Below are positions 1 through 10,594 of a stretch of DNA of 29,592 bases, piece after piece. The notes below the pieces were generated by a model. It was given only the letters and a program-made list of their open reading frames with translations. It was not told the origin of the DNA and did not search any database. Position 1 is the first letter of the stretch. Each line of letters begins with the position of its first letter. The position numbers and the translations under genes are program-made. The stretch is from Physcia stellaris (taxonomy: Eukaryota > Ascomycota > Lecanoromycetes > Caliciales > Physciaceae): the NCBI GenBank assembly GCA_018902385.1, contig JABSSW010000088.1, positions 1 to 29,592 of the forward strand, read 5' to 3'.

Positions 1-3000
1 AATCATCGTTAATTTCAAACATGATTTTTTTTTTATTGTTGAAATGATCGATTATGACGATCAACAACGACAAAAAAAATAAAACATTGTTTTTTGCTAT
101 ATTAATATTCATATTTTTAACAAAAATTTTTCGTTAAATTTCGAATTTAAATATTCGAATAAACGATAAATAAAACAACGTTAATGATATTTGTCGCAAT
201 CGTTGTTTTTTATAATTTGTATTTTGCGATGTTTTTCGAAATATTCAAAATTGAAAACACAATTGCGAAAATTAACGAATCGTCACAAATATTTGATCGC
301 GACAATTCAAAATTTTCGCAACACGATTGTTGTCGATGTTAATTTGAAATTCGAAATATGACAAAATATTCGAAATAAAATCAAATCAACAAACGTGATA
401 TTTCGATCGCATTTGAATCGATTTGAACATTTATGAACAATTTTCGATCGTGTTCAATGATTTCAACAACAATTAAATGATGTTAAAAATGAATATCGAA
501 AATGTTTAAATACAATTAATGAATCGTGTAATCGCGAAAATTTTTTGCATTCGATTACGATATTCGAACTTTTTACAATTGACGTAATTGTAAAAAATTA
601 TATATTGTTTGACATCGAATCAAATTTATATTAAATTTAATTTGTTTTCAATCATATTTTCGATTTTTGTCAATTTTTTTGATTTTGTTTGAATATGTTT
701 CGTGTTGCAATTTTCGTTTTCGATTTTTAAAAATCGAAAAAGACGAAATAAATCGTAAAAAATATGTAAACAATAAAAAAAATTGAATAACGAATTGAAA
801 AATGATTTGAATACGAAAAATAAATTGAAAATGAAAAATGAAAAAAAAAACGAAAAAAAAAAATAATAAAAAATAAAAAATCGTTTTCGTTGCGACGATT
901 CGCACAAAAATGTTGAAATTGATGCATTTAATATTTTGAATCGAATTGATTGCAAAATATCGATTTTTTGAAAAATTGTGTATCGATTTTCTTTACAATT
1001 GAATACGTTAAATTTTAAAACGAATCATTAAATCAATATGTTTTTTTTATTTGCATTGATGATTTATTTTGATTTGATTTAATGAAAAATTGCAAATAAC
1101 GAAATTCATAAAAATATTTTTCGAAAATCGCGATTTTTCAAAAACGAAAAAAATCGCATCGTTAATTTTTGACATTTTTCAATTCATATAATTTACAATG
1201 TATGAATTTCGATTCAAAATTTATATTTACATTTTTTTTTTTTCAATATTTGCACAAACATATCAAATTTTAAATGTTTTATCGTGATTTTTTCGATGAA
1301 AATAATTGAAATCATTATGTTTTTTGATCGACACAATTCGTTATAACAATTTTTTTTAAAAAAAATGTAACAACATCGAAAACGAAATTGAATATTTGAA
1401 ATTTTATGATAAAATTGATATTGCACGATTTTTTTGATAATATCAAATTTACGTGTTTTTGTTTGCAATTGTTGTTGATTTTATGAATTTAATGAAACAA
1501 ATATGTTTTTTTATGTTGAATCGACATTGTCGAATATTGTCGAATATTGTTTTTTGATTGTGATAAAAATCGATTGCAATATTTTTTGATATTGACATGA
1601 TTAAATTTGTTATTCAATATTTCATTTCGAATCAATTTTTTTTTCAAAAAAACGTAAATTATTTTGTACGTTTTTTCGTTTATTTTTAAATCGTTGCGAA
1701 TGCGATCATTTGTTCAATAATTTACGTTCAGTTTTTTTCAAATTTTTTCACGAAAAACATTGTAAATAAACATTGTGTTCGATATTTTCGACATGTAATT
1801 CGCGCACGTACGAATACGTCAAACACGCATTTTAAAACAATTGATATATAAATTTGCAAATGATATTGTGTTTGATCGTCAAATTAAATTTTGTGTAACA
1901 ATACAATAAAATGTTTTTCGAAATTGAAATGTTAATTCATTTATTTAACGATTAAATGAAAATCGACGATTATGAAAATGATATGCAATGATATTCATGC
2001 AATTGTCAAAAAAATTAAATGAATTCGATTAAACGCGATCAATCGCGTTCGATTGAATTAATTTCAATCAAATTGTTTCAATTAATCGAATTTTCGAATT
2101 TTACGAATTTTGAAAAAAAATTCATACTGAACATTTTTCTATTTTTTTTTAAAAATACGAAAAATTTCGTATTTCGTACGATAACGTTTCGCGATCAAAT
2201 TTCGTTTCGTTGTTTGATTTATTTTTTCAAAATTCAATGTCGAATTTTTCAAATTGATTTTTTTAATTGCCAAATATTTTAGACGATCAACGCAATTCGC
2301 GATCGAATAACTTATATTATTTTTTAAAAATTTTCCAGAAATTTATTAATTTATTGATTTTCGAGCGCATTTTTTTCGTGTCAACATATTTGTCAATTAT
2401 TTTCGTAAATTTGATAAAAATCAAATTTTACGAACAAAATTAACATAAAATTTCGAACAGAAATTTCACATCGATATTAATTGCAAAAATGTCGACATTG
2501 TTTGTTCACATTCAATTTCAAACAAAATGAAATCATTTATTCGCAAATTTTCGATATCGCGATATAAAAACAGAAATTTGTATTGATTTTTCGATCACAA
2601 AAAAAAATATTGTTGTAAAAAAAAAAAAATAATCAAGATTTTCGAAATTTAAAATAATTTCAATTCAATTTTCGATGAATGTTTCGTCATTTTTTGATTA
2701 TTTCAAACGACACATTGATGTCAAATTTATTACGATTTCAATTGTTTTCAAACAAAACAACAAAAATACAAACGTCAATGCGTATCAAAAAAATTCGAAA
2801 TTTTATATTAATTTTTCGATTACGAACAAAAAAAAATTCATGTTGCAAAATTTCAAAAAAAATGATCAAAATTTTCGAAATTCAAAACAATTTTTTTATT
2901 TCGATTCGCATCGTGTTTTACGATTTCGTAATTCGTCAAATTGATATTCAATTTCGAAATTCAAATTAACAAAACATGAAACAATACGAAATTGACAAAA

Positions 3001-3110
3001 AAAATTTGAAAACTATGTACGATTTTAAAATTTTTCGTAATTTGACATTTTTTTAATAAAATTGTTGCGAAAAAATTAACGAAAAACGTGTTTTGTCGAA
3101 AACAAAAATC
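1..3110. other. AT-rich, heavily mutated DNA without recognisable gene
   Basis: No reading frame here resembles a known family. Open stretches on the plus strand (2019-2282, 2675-2969) and the Phe-rich ones on the minus strand (626-955, 1214-1468) are what T-rich and A-rich sequence with few stops produces by chance. Cytosines are almost all followed by A or G; in the first 600 bases I count two CpT, no CpC, no ApG, no GpG and about 36 CpG. One of the few CC dinucleotides in the window is at 2334-2335. The stretch is probably an old repeat mutated beyond recognition. Confidence 0.6.
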
Positions 3111-3317
3111 ATTTGTTCATTCGAATTCATGCAATTATTCGTTCGTTCATTCAAATTCATGCAATCATTCGTTTATTCAAATTCATGCAATCATTTTTTC
3201 ATTCGAATTCGTGTAATCATTCGTTCATTCGAATTCATGCAATCATTCGTTTATTCAAATTTATGCAATTTTTCGTTTGTTCATTTAAATTCATGCGATT
3301 GTTCGTTCAATTAAATT
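3111..3317. repeat. 26-bp minisatellite, array 1
   Basis: Seven units plus a partial one. The core is ATTCGTTCATTCGAATTC followed by ATGCAATC. Five units are 26 bp and two are 30 bp, the extra four bases being a duplicated GTTC/TTTG block before TTCAT. 26 is not a multiple of 3, so the array is not a protein repeat even though several frames stay open. The 3' flank (ATTATTGATTTTATTTCATG and onward to the ATCGCGTTAC motif near 3361) is the same spacer that follows arrays 2 and 3. Confidence 0.9.
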
Positions 3318-3808
3318 ATTATTGATTTTATTTCATGAATCAAAAAATTTCAGTTTAGAAATCGCGTTACATGAATAAATCAAATTTCGAAATTCGTTCG
3401 TGATTGATTTTTAAAACACACGTATATTGATATATATATATATATATCTTCGCGTCATCAAATACGTAATTGCATATTTTCAATAATTATTTCAATCGAA
3501 AACGATATCATTTTTGTTAATGAATTATCGCAATCGTCACAAATTAATTATTCGTTCGAAAAATTTCGAATTATCTAAAATATTTCTGTAAAAAACACAG
3601 AAAAAAAACATATTTTCAAACAAACAATAACAATGAATTTATTTTCACATTGAACATTTATGCAAAAAATTTCGTTCAAATTCAAATTTTAAATGCGTTC
3701 GAAATTCAATCATCGTACATGTTAACAAAGTTCAATACATTTGATTTCACGAATAATTTTTTATTTTTTCAATTTGTTTGAGCAAATTTTCGAATATCGC
3801 GAATTTCA
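3318..3808. other. Spacer copy, TA microsatellite and AT-rich DNA
   Basis: The first 55 bases or so are a diverged copy of the higher-order spacer that follows the minisatellite. A TA dinucleotide run lies at 3430-3447. The rest shows no gene, RNA or repeat that I can recognise. Confidence 0.6.
3430..3447. repeat. (TA)n microsatellite
   Basis: An uninterrupted AT/TA alternation of 18 bases, visible directly. It is the only long dinucleotide run in the window. Confidence 0.9.
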
Positions 3809-4348
3809 ATGAAAAATTTAATCGATGTATTTGCGTTCGAATCATTGAAAACAAAACGAAATAAACGTGACAAAAATGTTCAAAACTTAAAACGTATCAT
3901 AAATCAACGAAAAATTTCGAATTCGAAGAATTCAACACAAAATGAAAACAACGTATTCAAACAATATGATGACACGACAATTGAATCGTTAACAATAATT
4001 CGTATTACGCAAAAACACGTCAAAATCAAACTCAATATTAGTCGTTTTTTGATGAATTATCAATTCGAATTTTCTGAATTCAAGAAAAAAAATTTCAATG
4101 TCGAAAAATAATTCAGAGTTTTTTCAAATTCATTTATATTTGTTAAATTGTTCATCACATTTATTATCGAAAAATTGATTTTTTTTAATTCAAACGCAAA
4201 TTTTATCGATGAATTAAAATTTTCAAACGAACGAAACGTTTTTACATTCAAATTTTACGAACAAATCATTTTTTATTGTTTCAAAAACTTTGAAACGACG
4301 AAAATTCAAAACAACGTTGTCATTGACATTTATGAAAACAAAAATTAA
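3809..4348 (+). pseudogene. Decayed reading frame of unknown family
   Basis: One frame stays open from an ATG at 3809 to a TAA at 4346-4348, broken by a single TAA at 4109-4111, giving about 180 codons. The first half is Lys/Asn/Arg rich with hydrophilic character; the second half has more Phe and Ile. I recognise no domain, catalytic motif, signal peptide or membrane segment. It sits between minisatellite array 1 and the higher-order block of arrays 2-4. Open frames of this size may occur by chance here because TAG is rare. It could be a fragment of a transposon protein or not coding at all. Confidence 0.2.
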
Positions 4349-4409
4349 AATTCGATCAAAAAAATCATCATCGAACAATATTTTTTGAAAAATTACAAAA
4401 TTTATAATT

Positions 4410-4596
4410 TGAATTTATGCAATTATTCGTTCAATTGAATTCATGTAATCATTCGTTCAATTGAATTTATGCAATCATTCGTTTATTCGAATTCATGCAA
4501 TCATTCGTTTATTCGAATTTATGCAATCATTTGTTCAATTGAATTCATGCAATCATTCGTTCAATTGAATTCATGCAATCATTCGTTCAATTGAAT
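4410..4596. repeat. 26-bp minisatellite, array 2
   Basis: Seven near-identical units, consensus ATTCGTTCAATTGAATTC plus ATGCAATC. Most carry TTCAATTGAA, a 10-bp palindrome, where array 1 has TTCATTCGAA or TTTATTCAAA. All Cs in the unit are followed by A or G, so the array itself obeys the window-wide dinucleotide bias. Confidence 0.9.
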
Positions 4597-4712
4597 CATT
4601 ATTGATTTTATTTCATGAATCAAAAAGTTTCAAATTAAAAATCGCGTTACAAAAGATTCGATCAAGAAAATCATTATCGAACAATATTTTTTGAAAAATT
4701 ACAGTATTCATA

Positions 4713-4797
4713 ATTTGAATTCATTCAATTATTTTTTCAATTAAATTCATGCAATTATTTGTTCAGTTGAATTCATGCAATCATTTGTTCAATTAAA
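4713..4797. repeat. 26-bp minisatellite, array 3 (short)
   Basis: Three units of the same 26-mer, more diverged (for example ATTTTTTCAATTAAATTC), followed by the spacer that begins ATTATTGATTTTAT. Confidence 0.8.
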
Positions 4798-4912
4798 TCA
4801 TTATTGATTTTATTTTATAAATCAAGAAATTTCAAATTAAAAATCGCGTTACAAAAAATTCGATCAAAAAAATTATCATCGAACAATATTTTTTGAAAAA
4901 TTACAAAATTCA

Positions 4913-4986
4913 AAATTTGAATTCATGCAATCATTCGTTTTTTTGAATTTATGCAATTATTTGTTCATTTGAATTTATGCGTTCAT
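4913..4986. repeat. 26-bp minisatellite, array 4 (remnant)
   Basis: Two full units and a partial unit; the last is truncated at ATGCGTTCATATTG, after which repeat similarity stops. Confidence 0.75.
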
Positions 4987-6829
4987 ATTGTATTGATATG
5001 TTCGACAATTATCGTTGTCGACGAAACACATTTCGTCAATCGAAAACAAAAAATGAAAAAAATCACGAAAAAAATTAACGAAAAGCGTGTTTATTCGAAT
5101 AAAAAACTAAATTAAATTTGAAATCAAACAAAAAAATTTGATTATTAACGTGTTCGATTCGATTTAATTTATTTCATTTAACGTTCGTATCGTTTAACGT
5201 TACAAAAAATTTGTTGTTTTTTTGAAACATTTGCATCATTAACGTGTTTTAACGCATCGTAATAATTCGCAAATTCGTTATTTTGTTACAAAAACGATCA
5301 CATGTTTCAAATGTTTTAATTTTTAAAAAATATCAATCAATTCAAAATTTCATTAATATTTTTTATTTTCAATTTTCGTGTTATGACAATTTTTTTGATT
5401 CAATTTCAATGTTTTTTTGAAATTTTTGATCGTGAAATTTTTTGAATGTTTTTTTTTTTTCAAATATATTCGATGTTTGACGCGAAATTTATCGACATAT
5501 CGATTATCAACAATTTCATCAATTTTGCGAATTTGTCGACAAATGAACAATATTCAATGTTAATTCGAAATGAATAATTTGTCGATAATGATTTTTTTGT
5601 CAATTATTTTTTTTAAATTTTTGTGTGAACGTTTCGTCGAAATCGATCGAATTGCGAATTCGAATACAAATTTTGATTGATCGATTCAAATGTCAAACGA
5701 TTTTATTTTTTTCAATATCATTCATGAGTCAATTGTCAATGACGACGAAAAAAAAATTTTGTATTTCGATATTTTTCATCGAATTCAAATCGTCAATGTT
5801 ATGAAAAAAGTGAAAATCAAATGTCGCGACAGTTTTTGAACGATCGAAATTCGTATCAACAAATTGAAAAAAAAATTTAAAAAAAAAACGTGAACAAATT
5901 CGAAAAAAATATCAACGAACAATCATTGTTCAAACAAATTCGAATCACATTTTTTTCGTAATCACAATTCGTGACAACATTTCGATCGATTCGAATGATA
6001 TTGTCATAAATGTAAAAATTCAAAACTAATAAAATTAATGTGAAAAATTGTTTGATTTTATATAATAAACTAATCGCAAAAAGCGCATAATTGATTTTGA
6101 CAAAATTCAAAATCAGAATTGAATTTTGAATTTTAAACGAATATATCGCGTCGATTGTCGAAATGTTTTTTGTCAAACAATTTGATTATTACATTTTCTT
6201 TTTTTTAAATAACAAACAAATAAACAATCATATTGCGTATCATCATCAAAATTTTTCAAAACATCGTAAATTGATTTCAATTCGTGTACGATATTCGTGC
6301 TAAAAACGCGAATGTTAAAATCATTTGAATGACAATAAAATTTATTTCTTTTTCGCTTTTCGATGACAACAAACATAATCGAAAAATTTTAAATTATTTG
6401 TAAAATAATCACGTTCTCAATCAAATCGTATACGCAATTGATTGATTGAATGATAATTTATGACAACGATCGCGTGCGAATTGTCAATCAAACGATAATA
6501 AACGAAATCAAATTCAATGATAATCGTGATTAATAATGAACAATTTTTAAATCGTTTGACGACGCAATTTCGTGAAAAACATTCGAATTTGCGTCGAACA
6601 ATAATAAAAATAAACATCGAATATTTCAACAATGAAAATAATTTTCAAATTACGCATTTTCAAAATTTGACAACTATTTTAATTCAAATAATTTTTTTTT
6701 CAAATTTTCAATATTTTTTCGTTGAGCGCGTACGATGAACATTTTTGTTGACAATTAATTTAATATAACGATCGAAAAATTGAATTTTCATGCAATCAAT
6801 GTTCGAACATTCGTTCGTTCATTGTTTGT
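4987..6829. other. AT-rich DNA without recognisable gene
   Basis: Nothing I can assign. Minus-strand open stretches at 5353-5550, 5877-6176, 6173-6376 and 6417-6632 lie in different frames. A faint helicase-like resemblance in the last one is discussed among the rejected items. CpT and ApG are rare throughout, as in 1-3110. Confidence 0.5.
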
Positions 6830-7357
6830 ATGATTTTCACAAACGTTAATCAAAAAACATGCGACAATTGCATTTACATGTATCGTGTTTTCGAATGTTT
6901 TTTTAACAAATACGTTTTCGTTACAAATTTTGATTCGATAATTGAACAACACAATATTTCAATTACGTTCGATAATCGAATTGATACGCGTGTTTACGAC
7001 GATGCGATTGACAATTTATCGTCGTATTTTTTTGTGCGAATCAATCGACGAAAATTTGAAATATTATCAATTTCAACGATTTTGTTATCGTCATTATCGC
7101 AATCAATGTTTGCAATAACATCGATTGCGACGACGATTCAAACGCAATTCGATCAATCATCAAATGAAAATGAAATTTTTTTCATGAACGATGAAAACGA
7201 TTCGATGTTTTTGTCGTCAATTGTATCGTCGATCGAAATCGAAAAAAAAAATTTCGAATCAACGAGCGAAAACGAAATATTAAAATCGAATCAATTTGCA
7301 CAATCGTTCATTGTAACACAAAATTTCGAAACGATGTTTTATTTTTATTTTTCATGA
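6830..7357 (+). pseudogene. Decayed frame with N-terminal Cys cluster, unknown
   Basis: A frame open for 175 codons without a stop, one of the longest uninterrupted frames in the strongly mutated part of the window. Near residues 11-22 it has a CDNC pair followed eight residues later by another Cys, which could be half of a metal-binding site. The rest is Ser/Thr/Ile/Asn rich with an acidic Glu/Asp/Asn segment around residues 110-165. I know no family that it matches. No Gly, Pro or Trp codon is left, so an ancestral protein would have changed at many positions. Its neighbour downstream on the opposite strand is the element D integrase. It may be a decayed transposon-encoded or captured gene; an accidental frame is possible. 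Confidence 0.25.
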
Positions 7358-7978
7358 TCAAAATCATTTTTTTGATTAATTGATTGAACGTTTAAAACAA
7401 CGTCGTCGAAATGAAAAAAATGATGCACGTTTCGAACGTGTTTATGTTTAATTCGTCAAAATTAAAAAATCAATCGTTGCGTTACGACGTCAAAGAAAAA
7501 CGTTCGATCGTTCGATGTCGTGATATCGATAACGTTGAAAATTAAAAATTTCGTAAAACATGATTTTCGAAATGAAAATTGAAAAAAACGATGAATTTTT
7601 TTTGTTGAAAATTAAAAATTCGACGTTGAACGTTATTTGCTTTTATGAATCATGTTACAAAAATTTAATGTTATGAAAAACGATTTCATCGTGTTTGCGT
7701 TACAAACGACGATACGAAAAAATCAATCGATTATTTTTTGATTGCATTGATTCATGATTTATTCGTATTTCAAATCAAATTTCATAAAACGAAACAAAAA
7801 TACGAAAATTTGAATAATAAATACGATTTTTTTCATTTTTCGAAAATTTCAAAAGAAAAAAAACGACAATAACAACAACAATAATATAAAAAAAAAACAA
7901 AAAATTCGATTTTTCGCATCAAAATATTTTGTACGAATTTTACAAAATTCGACAAACATTTTTTTTAAATGATTCATA
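7358..7978. other. AT-rich DNA between unknown frame and element D
   Basis: No recognisable gene. If element D was complete, its 3' end and LTR should lie in or to the left of this stretch, because D reads towards lower coordinates. I could not find a matching LTR pair. Confidence 0.4.
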
Positions 7979-8891
7979 TTATGTTATCGTTTTCAAAACA
8001 TTCATTTTTCGAAAATGACACGTAATTTTCATTCGAATTTTTTTTTTAACATTTCGAATTTTGCGTGATTTGTCACGTTTTTTTTTCGATGTTACGATTT
8101 TTTTCGTAACGACGTCAATGATTTCAAATTGTTTTTTTGTTTTGAACAAACGTTCGCGATTGTTAAACATACGTCAATTTTTGTTCATTTTTTCATTTAC
8201 ATTGATCAATTTCATTCGATCATCATTGATAAAATATTTATTTGACGATTTTTCAAACGATTTGAACACATAAATATTTAAGATTTTATTGCGTACGATT
8301 TCGTAAAAATTATATCAATCGATTTCGAATTTTTTTGATTTTTTTGTTCGTATCAATATTTTGTCGTTTTCATGAAATTTTTTTTTTGATTTTCGCATTT
8401 CAAATTGTTTTGTTTTTTTTGATACGTTGCATGATTTTTTTGAATGCTTTTGCGCGTTCACGATTTAAAAATGAAATCGAATTTATTTTTTCGTTATAAA
8501 AATTTGAAATTAATTCATCGACATCGTTAAACAAAATCGAATTGATTTCATAAAAAAAATAAAAAAATGAAAAATCAATCGTTGTATGCGTTCGAATTCG
8601 CGTAACGAACAAAATTTGATTTAAATAAATGTTTCAATTTTTGATAAAATTTTCAATGCAATATTTGATCAACATATAATTCAAAACGTCATTGAAACGT
8701 TTCATTGTTTCGTTCGTTTTTGAATAATAAAAAATAATATTTTTATGTTTGATTTCAAGCAACGCAAATGTTTTGATCATAACAAATGTTCATAAATTGA
8801 CATTTTTATCAATGATGATTTTTTTGAAAATTTCGTAATCACGATAGATATCGTTGATTACGAAATTCGCAAAATTTCGAAAATTGTTTCA
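7979..8891 (-). pseudogene. Element D integrase, C-terminal half (Ty3/gypsy relic)
   Basis: Reading the minus strand from 8891 downwards gives the second half of a retroviral-type integrase. In order: an IYRDY motif, the second catalytic Asp (codon 8808-8810, intact), a KHKN/YY stretch, then MKRFN where the catalytic Glu is now Lys (8700-8702), the RTHTTIDFS motif typical of the end of the catalytic core (8560-8600), and a C-terminal segment with FHENDKILIRTKK and KKFEID followed by TGA at a Trp position (8280-8390). Stops at conserved Trp positions are TGA. Frames shift near 8870 and at a run of ten A in the minus strand (about 8379-8388). The N-terminal half lies at 16380-16770; element A sits between the two. 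Reverse transcriptase of the same element was not found. Family assignment is secure from motif order; the exact subfamily is not. Confidence 0.8.
8829..8867. repeat. Near-perfect palindrome beside the element A insertion
   Basis: Arms of 18 and 19 bases (AATTTCGTAATCACGATA and its complement with one extra base) around a two-base centre. It lies 25 bases left of the target duplication of element A and inside the decayed D integrase frame, close to that frame's 1-base shift. It may be chance or a scar of replication slippage. Confidence 0.7.
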
Positions 8892-8896
8892 GAAAT
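8892..8896. repeat. Target site duplication of element A, left copy (GAAAT)
   Basis: GAAAT directly precedes the TGTAA start of the 5' LTR and is repeated exactly after the 3' LTR at 16375-16379. Five bases is the usual duplication length for Ty3/gypsy integrases. Confidence 0.93.
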
Positions 8897-9093
8897 TGTA
8901 ATGAGGCGAAGTCGATCAAGCGAACGTTAGAACGCTGTGAGTCTAACTGTCGCATCTCGTGCTTATATATTCGAAATTTCACGAACTTTTTTCTGTTTCT
9001 TTAGCAATTAGTTCTACTATGTGTTTAGCATTTATCATAGCAATTAATACTATTATTCGCACATTCTAGTCACGCAATGCTTATATTTTTACA
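8897..9093 (+). repeat. Element A 5' LTR
   Basis: 197 bp, starting TGTAATGAG and ending TTTTTACA, with a 5-bp inverted repeat TGTAA/TTACA at the tips. A TATATAT stretch at 8964-8970 could be the promoter TATA element. It differs from the 3' LTR at 17 positions by my alignment, all transitions, no indels (about 91 percent identical). No classical tRNA primer-binding site starting with TGG follows at 9094; the site may be mutated or priming may be of another type. Confidence 0.95.
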
Positions 9094-9131
9094 GTTTTAA
9101 TTGTTTTACATCAAAAATTGTTCGATTAAAA

Positions 9132-10594
9132 ATGTTCAGTTCAGCAAATGCGTTTCGTCGTCGCGAGATTCGTTCGCAAATTCGTGATCGTGCGATCGTA
9201 TCGATTGCATCACAATCAAGCATCATTTCATCAAACAATTTTTTTATGTTTTTTTTTTTATCAATCGAGTTATTGAATTGTTTGATGATGTTCAATTCGA
9301 AAATTTTGATGAAATCAATGATTTTGTCGATTTTGATGATGTCGACGCTTCAATTAAGCACATTTCAATTTTCGAATTTCTGATTTCAAATGTTGATCAA
9401 TTTTTCAATTCAACATTTGTTACGCATTTTAATCAGAGTGAGACACAACGAAAAAATGATTTTGTTTCGTTGTCGTCAGATAACGATGTCGTTGTGTTTG
9501 TTGTTGTCGATTCAAACGTGATTTTCAAGCAAATGAAAATGCGTATCAAAATGCTGAAAATTGAGTCAAAGTTTAATGATTTTAAGATATCTTTGATCAA
9601 AACGAAGACGAAACGTGATCGAGATCGTCGTCGTCGTCGCAGCAACGATGATCAATATGAAGATTCGTTTTCGCATATCAAAAGACGAATCGCACGATCA
9701 AAGATTTCAGACACGCAAAAGTGTGAGAATTGAGACAATTTGAAAAACTGATTGCGTGATTGCGAGAAGTATATCGCTTTCGACTTTGTTAGCTTTCAGA
9801 CAGAGAAGATGAAAACAAGCTGATCGACGTCGTTTTTGATGACGACAAAGAAAGATCAATGACGTAATTATGTTGATGTTCAATTTGAAAAACAGACATG
9901 AAAGCAATATAGAAATTACTTGTTGACGTTGTTTAACAATTCGATGATTCGTGTCATGAACACGATTATTGTCATTGAAAATGTCAAGCAATTGTTTCGA
10001 CAAAACATTGTTGCGTTCAATCAATATTTAATTAAATTGTGAAACAAGTTGAAACGTCACGTTTCGAACGAGAAGCGACAAAAAAAATTGCTGATCAAAA
10101 TTCATGCTTTCATTCGCATCAAATGTGTGAAAATGCGAAATCATGAAATCGATTTTTATTTCAAATTAATCGTCAATTTGTTGATTGCGAAGCAACTGCT
10201 TGTCGACGATGATACGTTAAATAGATCGTCGAACAATGCTACGAAAGCAAAACAGAATAGTGAAAATGATCAAAAAGATCACGAAAATGACAATGACGAC
10301 GATAAAAGTAAAAACAGAAAAATTTCGCGTAACAGATTTGCTGAATTTGACAACGTTCAAAAGAACAATCAAAATCAATCTTCGAAGTCGCAACAAAATC
10401 AGCAAAATGAAAAAAAAAGTGAAAATCGAAATCAAAATCATAATTTCGCATTTTCAGAATTCGAAGAGCGCACATGTTTTTTATGTCACAAATCGAATCA
10501 CATAGCAAATGATTTTGTGTGTGAAAATTATGCGCAAACTCAAAAAAAACGCAATCAAAATCAAAATCAATCGTCGAAAAAAGAACGAGTTTGA
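9132..10594 (+). pseudogene. Element A gag (capsid and nucleocapsid), broken
   Basis: ATG at 9132 opens a short N-terminal frame. A shift at a run of 11 T (9249-9259) leads into the main frame, which continues to TGA at 10592-10594. The main frame has an acidic N-terminal part, an Arg-rich patch (about 9615-9645), then a retrotransposon gag domain at about 9870-10240 with repeated TGA at Trp positions, and a Gln/Asn/Lys-rich linker. The nucleocapsid zinc knuckle follows: Cys 10475, Cys 10484, His 10499 and Cys 10520, i.e. CX2CX4HX6C, where CX4C after His is usual. Gag would form the cytoplasmic particle and bind element RNA. At least six in-frame TGA codons plus the frameshift disable it. Start choice is tentative because the N-terminus is poorly conserved. 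Confidence 0.8.

Larger units (their letters stand above)
4349..4986. repeat. Higher-order minisatellite block (arrays 2-4 plus spacers)
   Basis: A composite repeat: runs of the 26-bp unit alternate with a spacer of about 115 bp. The spacer starts ATTATTGATTTTAT, passes an ATCGCGTTACAAAA motif and ends with ATCGAACAATATTTTTTGAA and a TTGAATT motif leading into the next array. Spacer copies lie at about 4594-4710 and 4798-4912, a second-half copy at 4349-4409, and a partial first-half copy after array 1. This shows the block grew by duplicating array plus spacer together, not by slippage of the 26-mer alone. Confidence 0.85.

Noticed and set aside
626-955. Minus-strand Phe-rich frames resembling membrane proteins.
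   Set aside because: Two overlapping frames of the same A-rich stretch give equal poly-Phe translations; no start context or conserved motif.
3093-3325. Protein repeat (FMQSF / NSCNHSF) read from the minisatellite.
   Set aside because: The unit is 26 bp, so the frame changes every unit; open frames result from lack of stop triplets in the unit.
3111-4986. CRISPR array.
   Set aside because: The 26-bp units are directly adjacent without unique spacers, the longer spacer is itself repeated, and the context is eukaryotic.
6417-6632. Minus-strand frame that faintly resembles the second lobe of a RecQ-like helicase (FKNCSLLIT, then IVVINYHSINQLRIRF).
   Set aside because: The glycine-rich motif VI does not line up without a missing residue, the other helicase motifs are not found upstream on that strand, and the only other suggestive Cys-rich frame nearby is on the opposite strand. 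A profile search tolerant of Gly/Pro/Trp loss could revive it.
9094-9112. tRNA primer-binding site after the 5' LTR of element A.
   Set aside because: GTTTTAATTGTTTTACATC does not begin with TGG and matches no tRNA 3' end that I recognise; mutation may have erased it.
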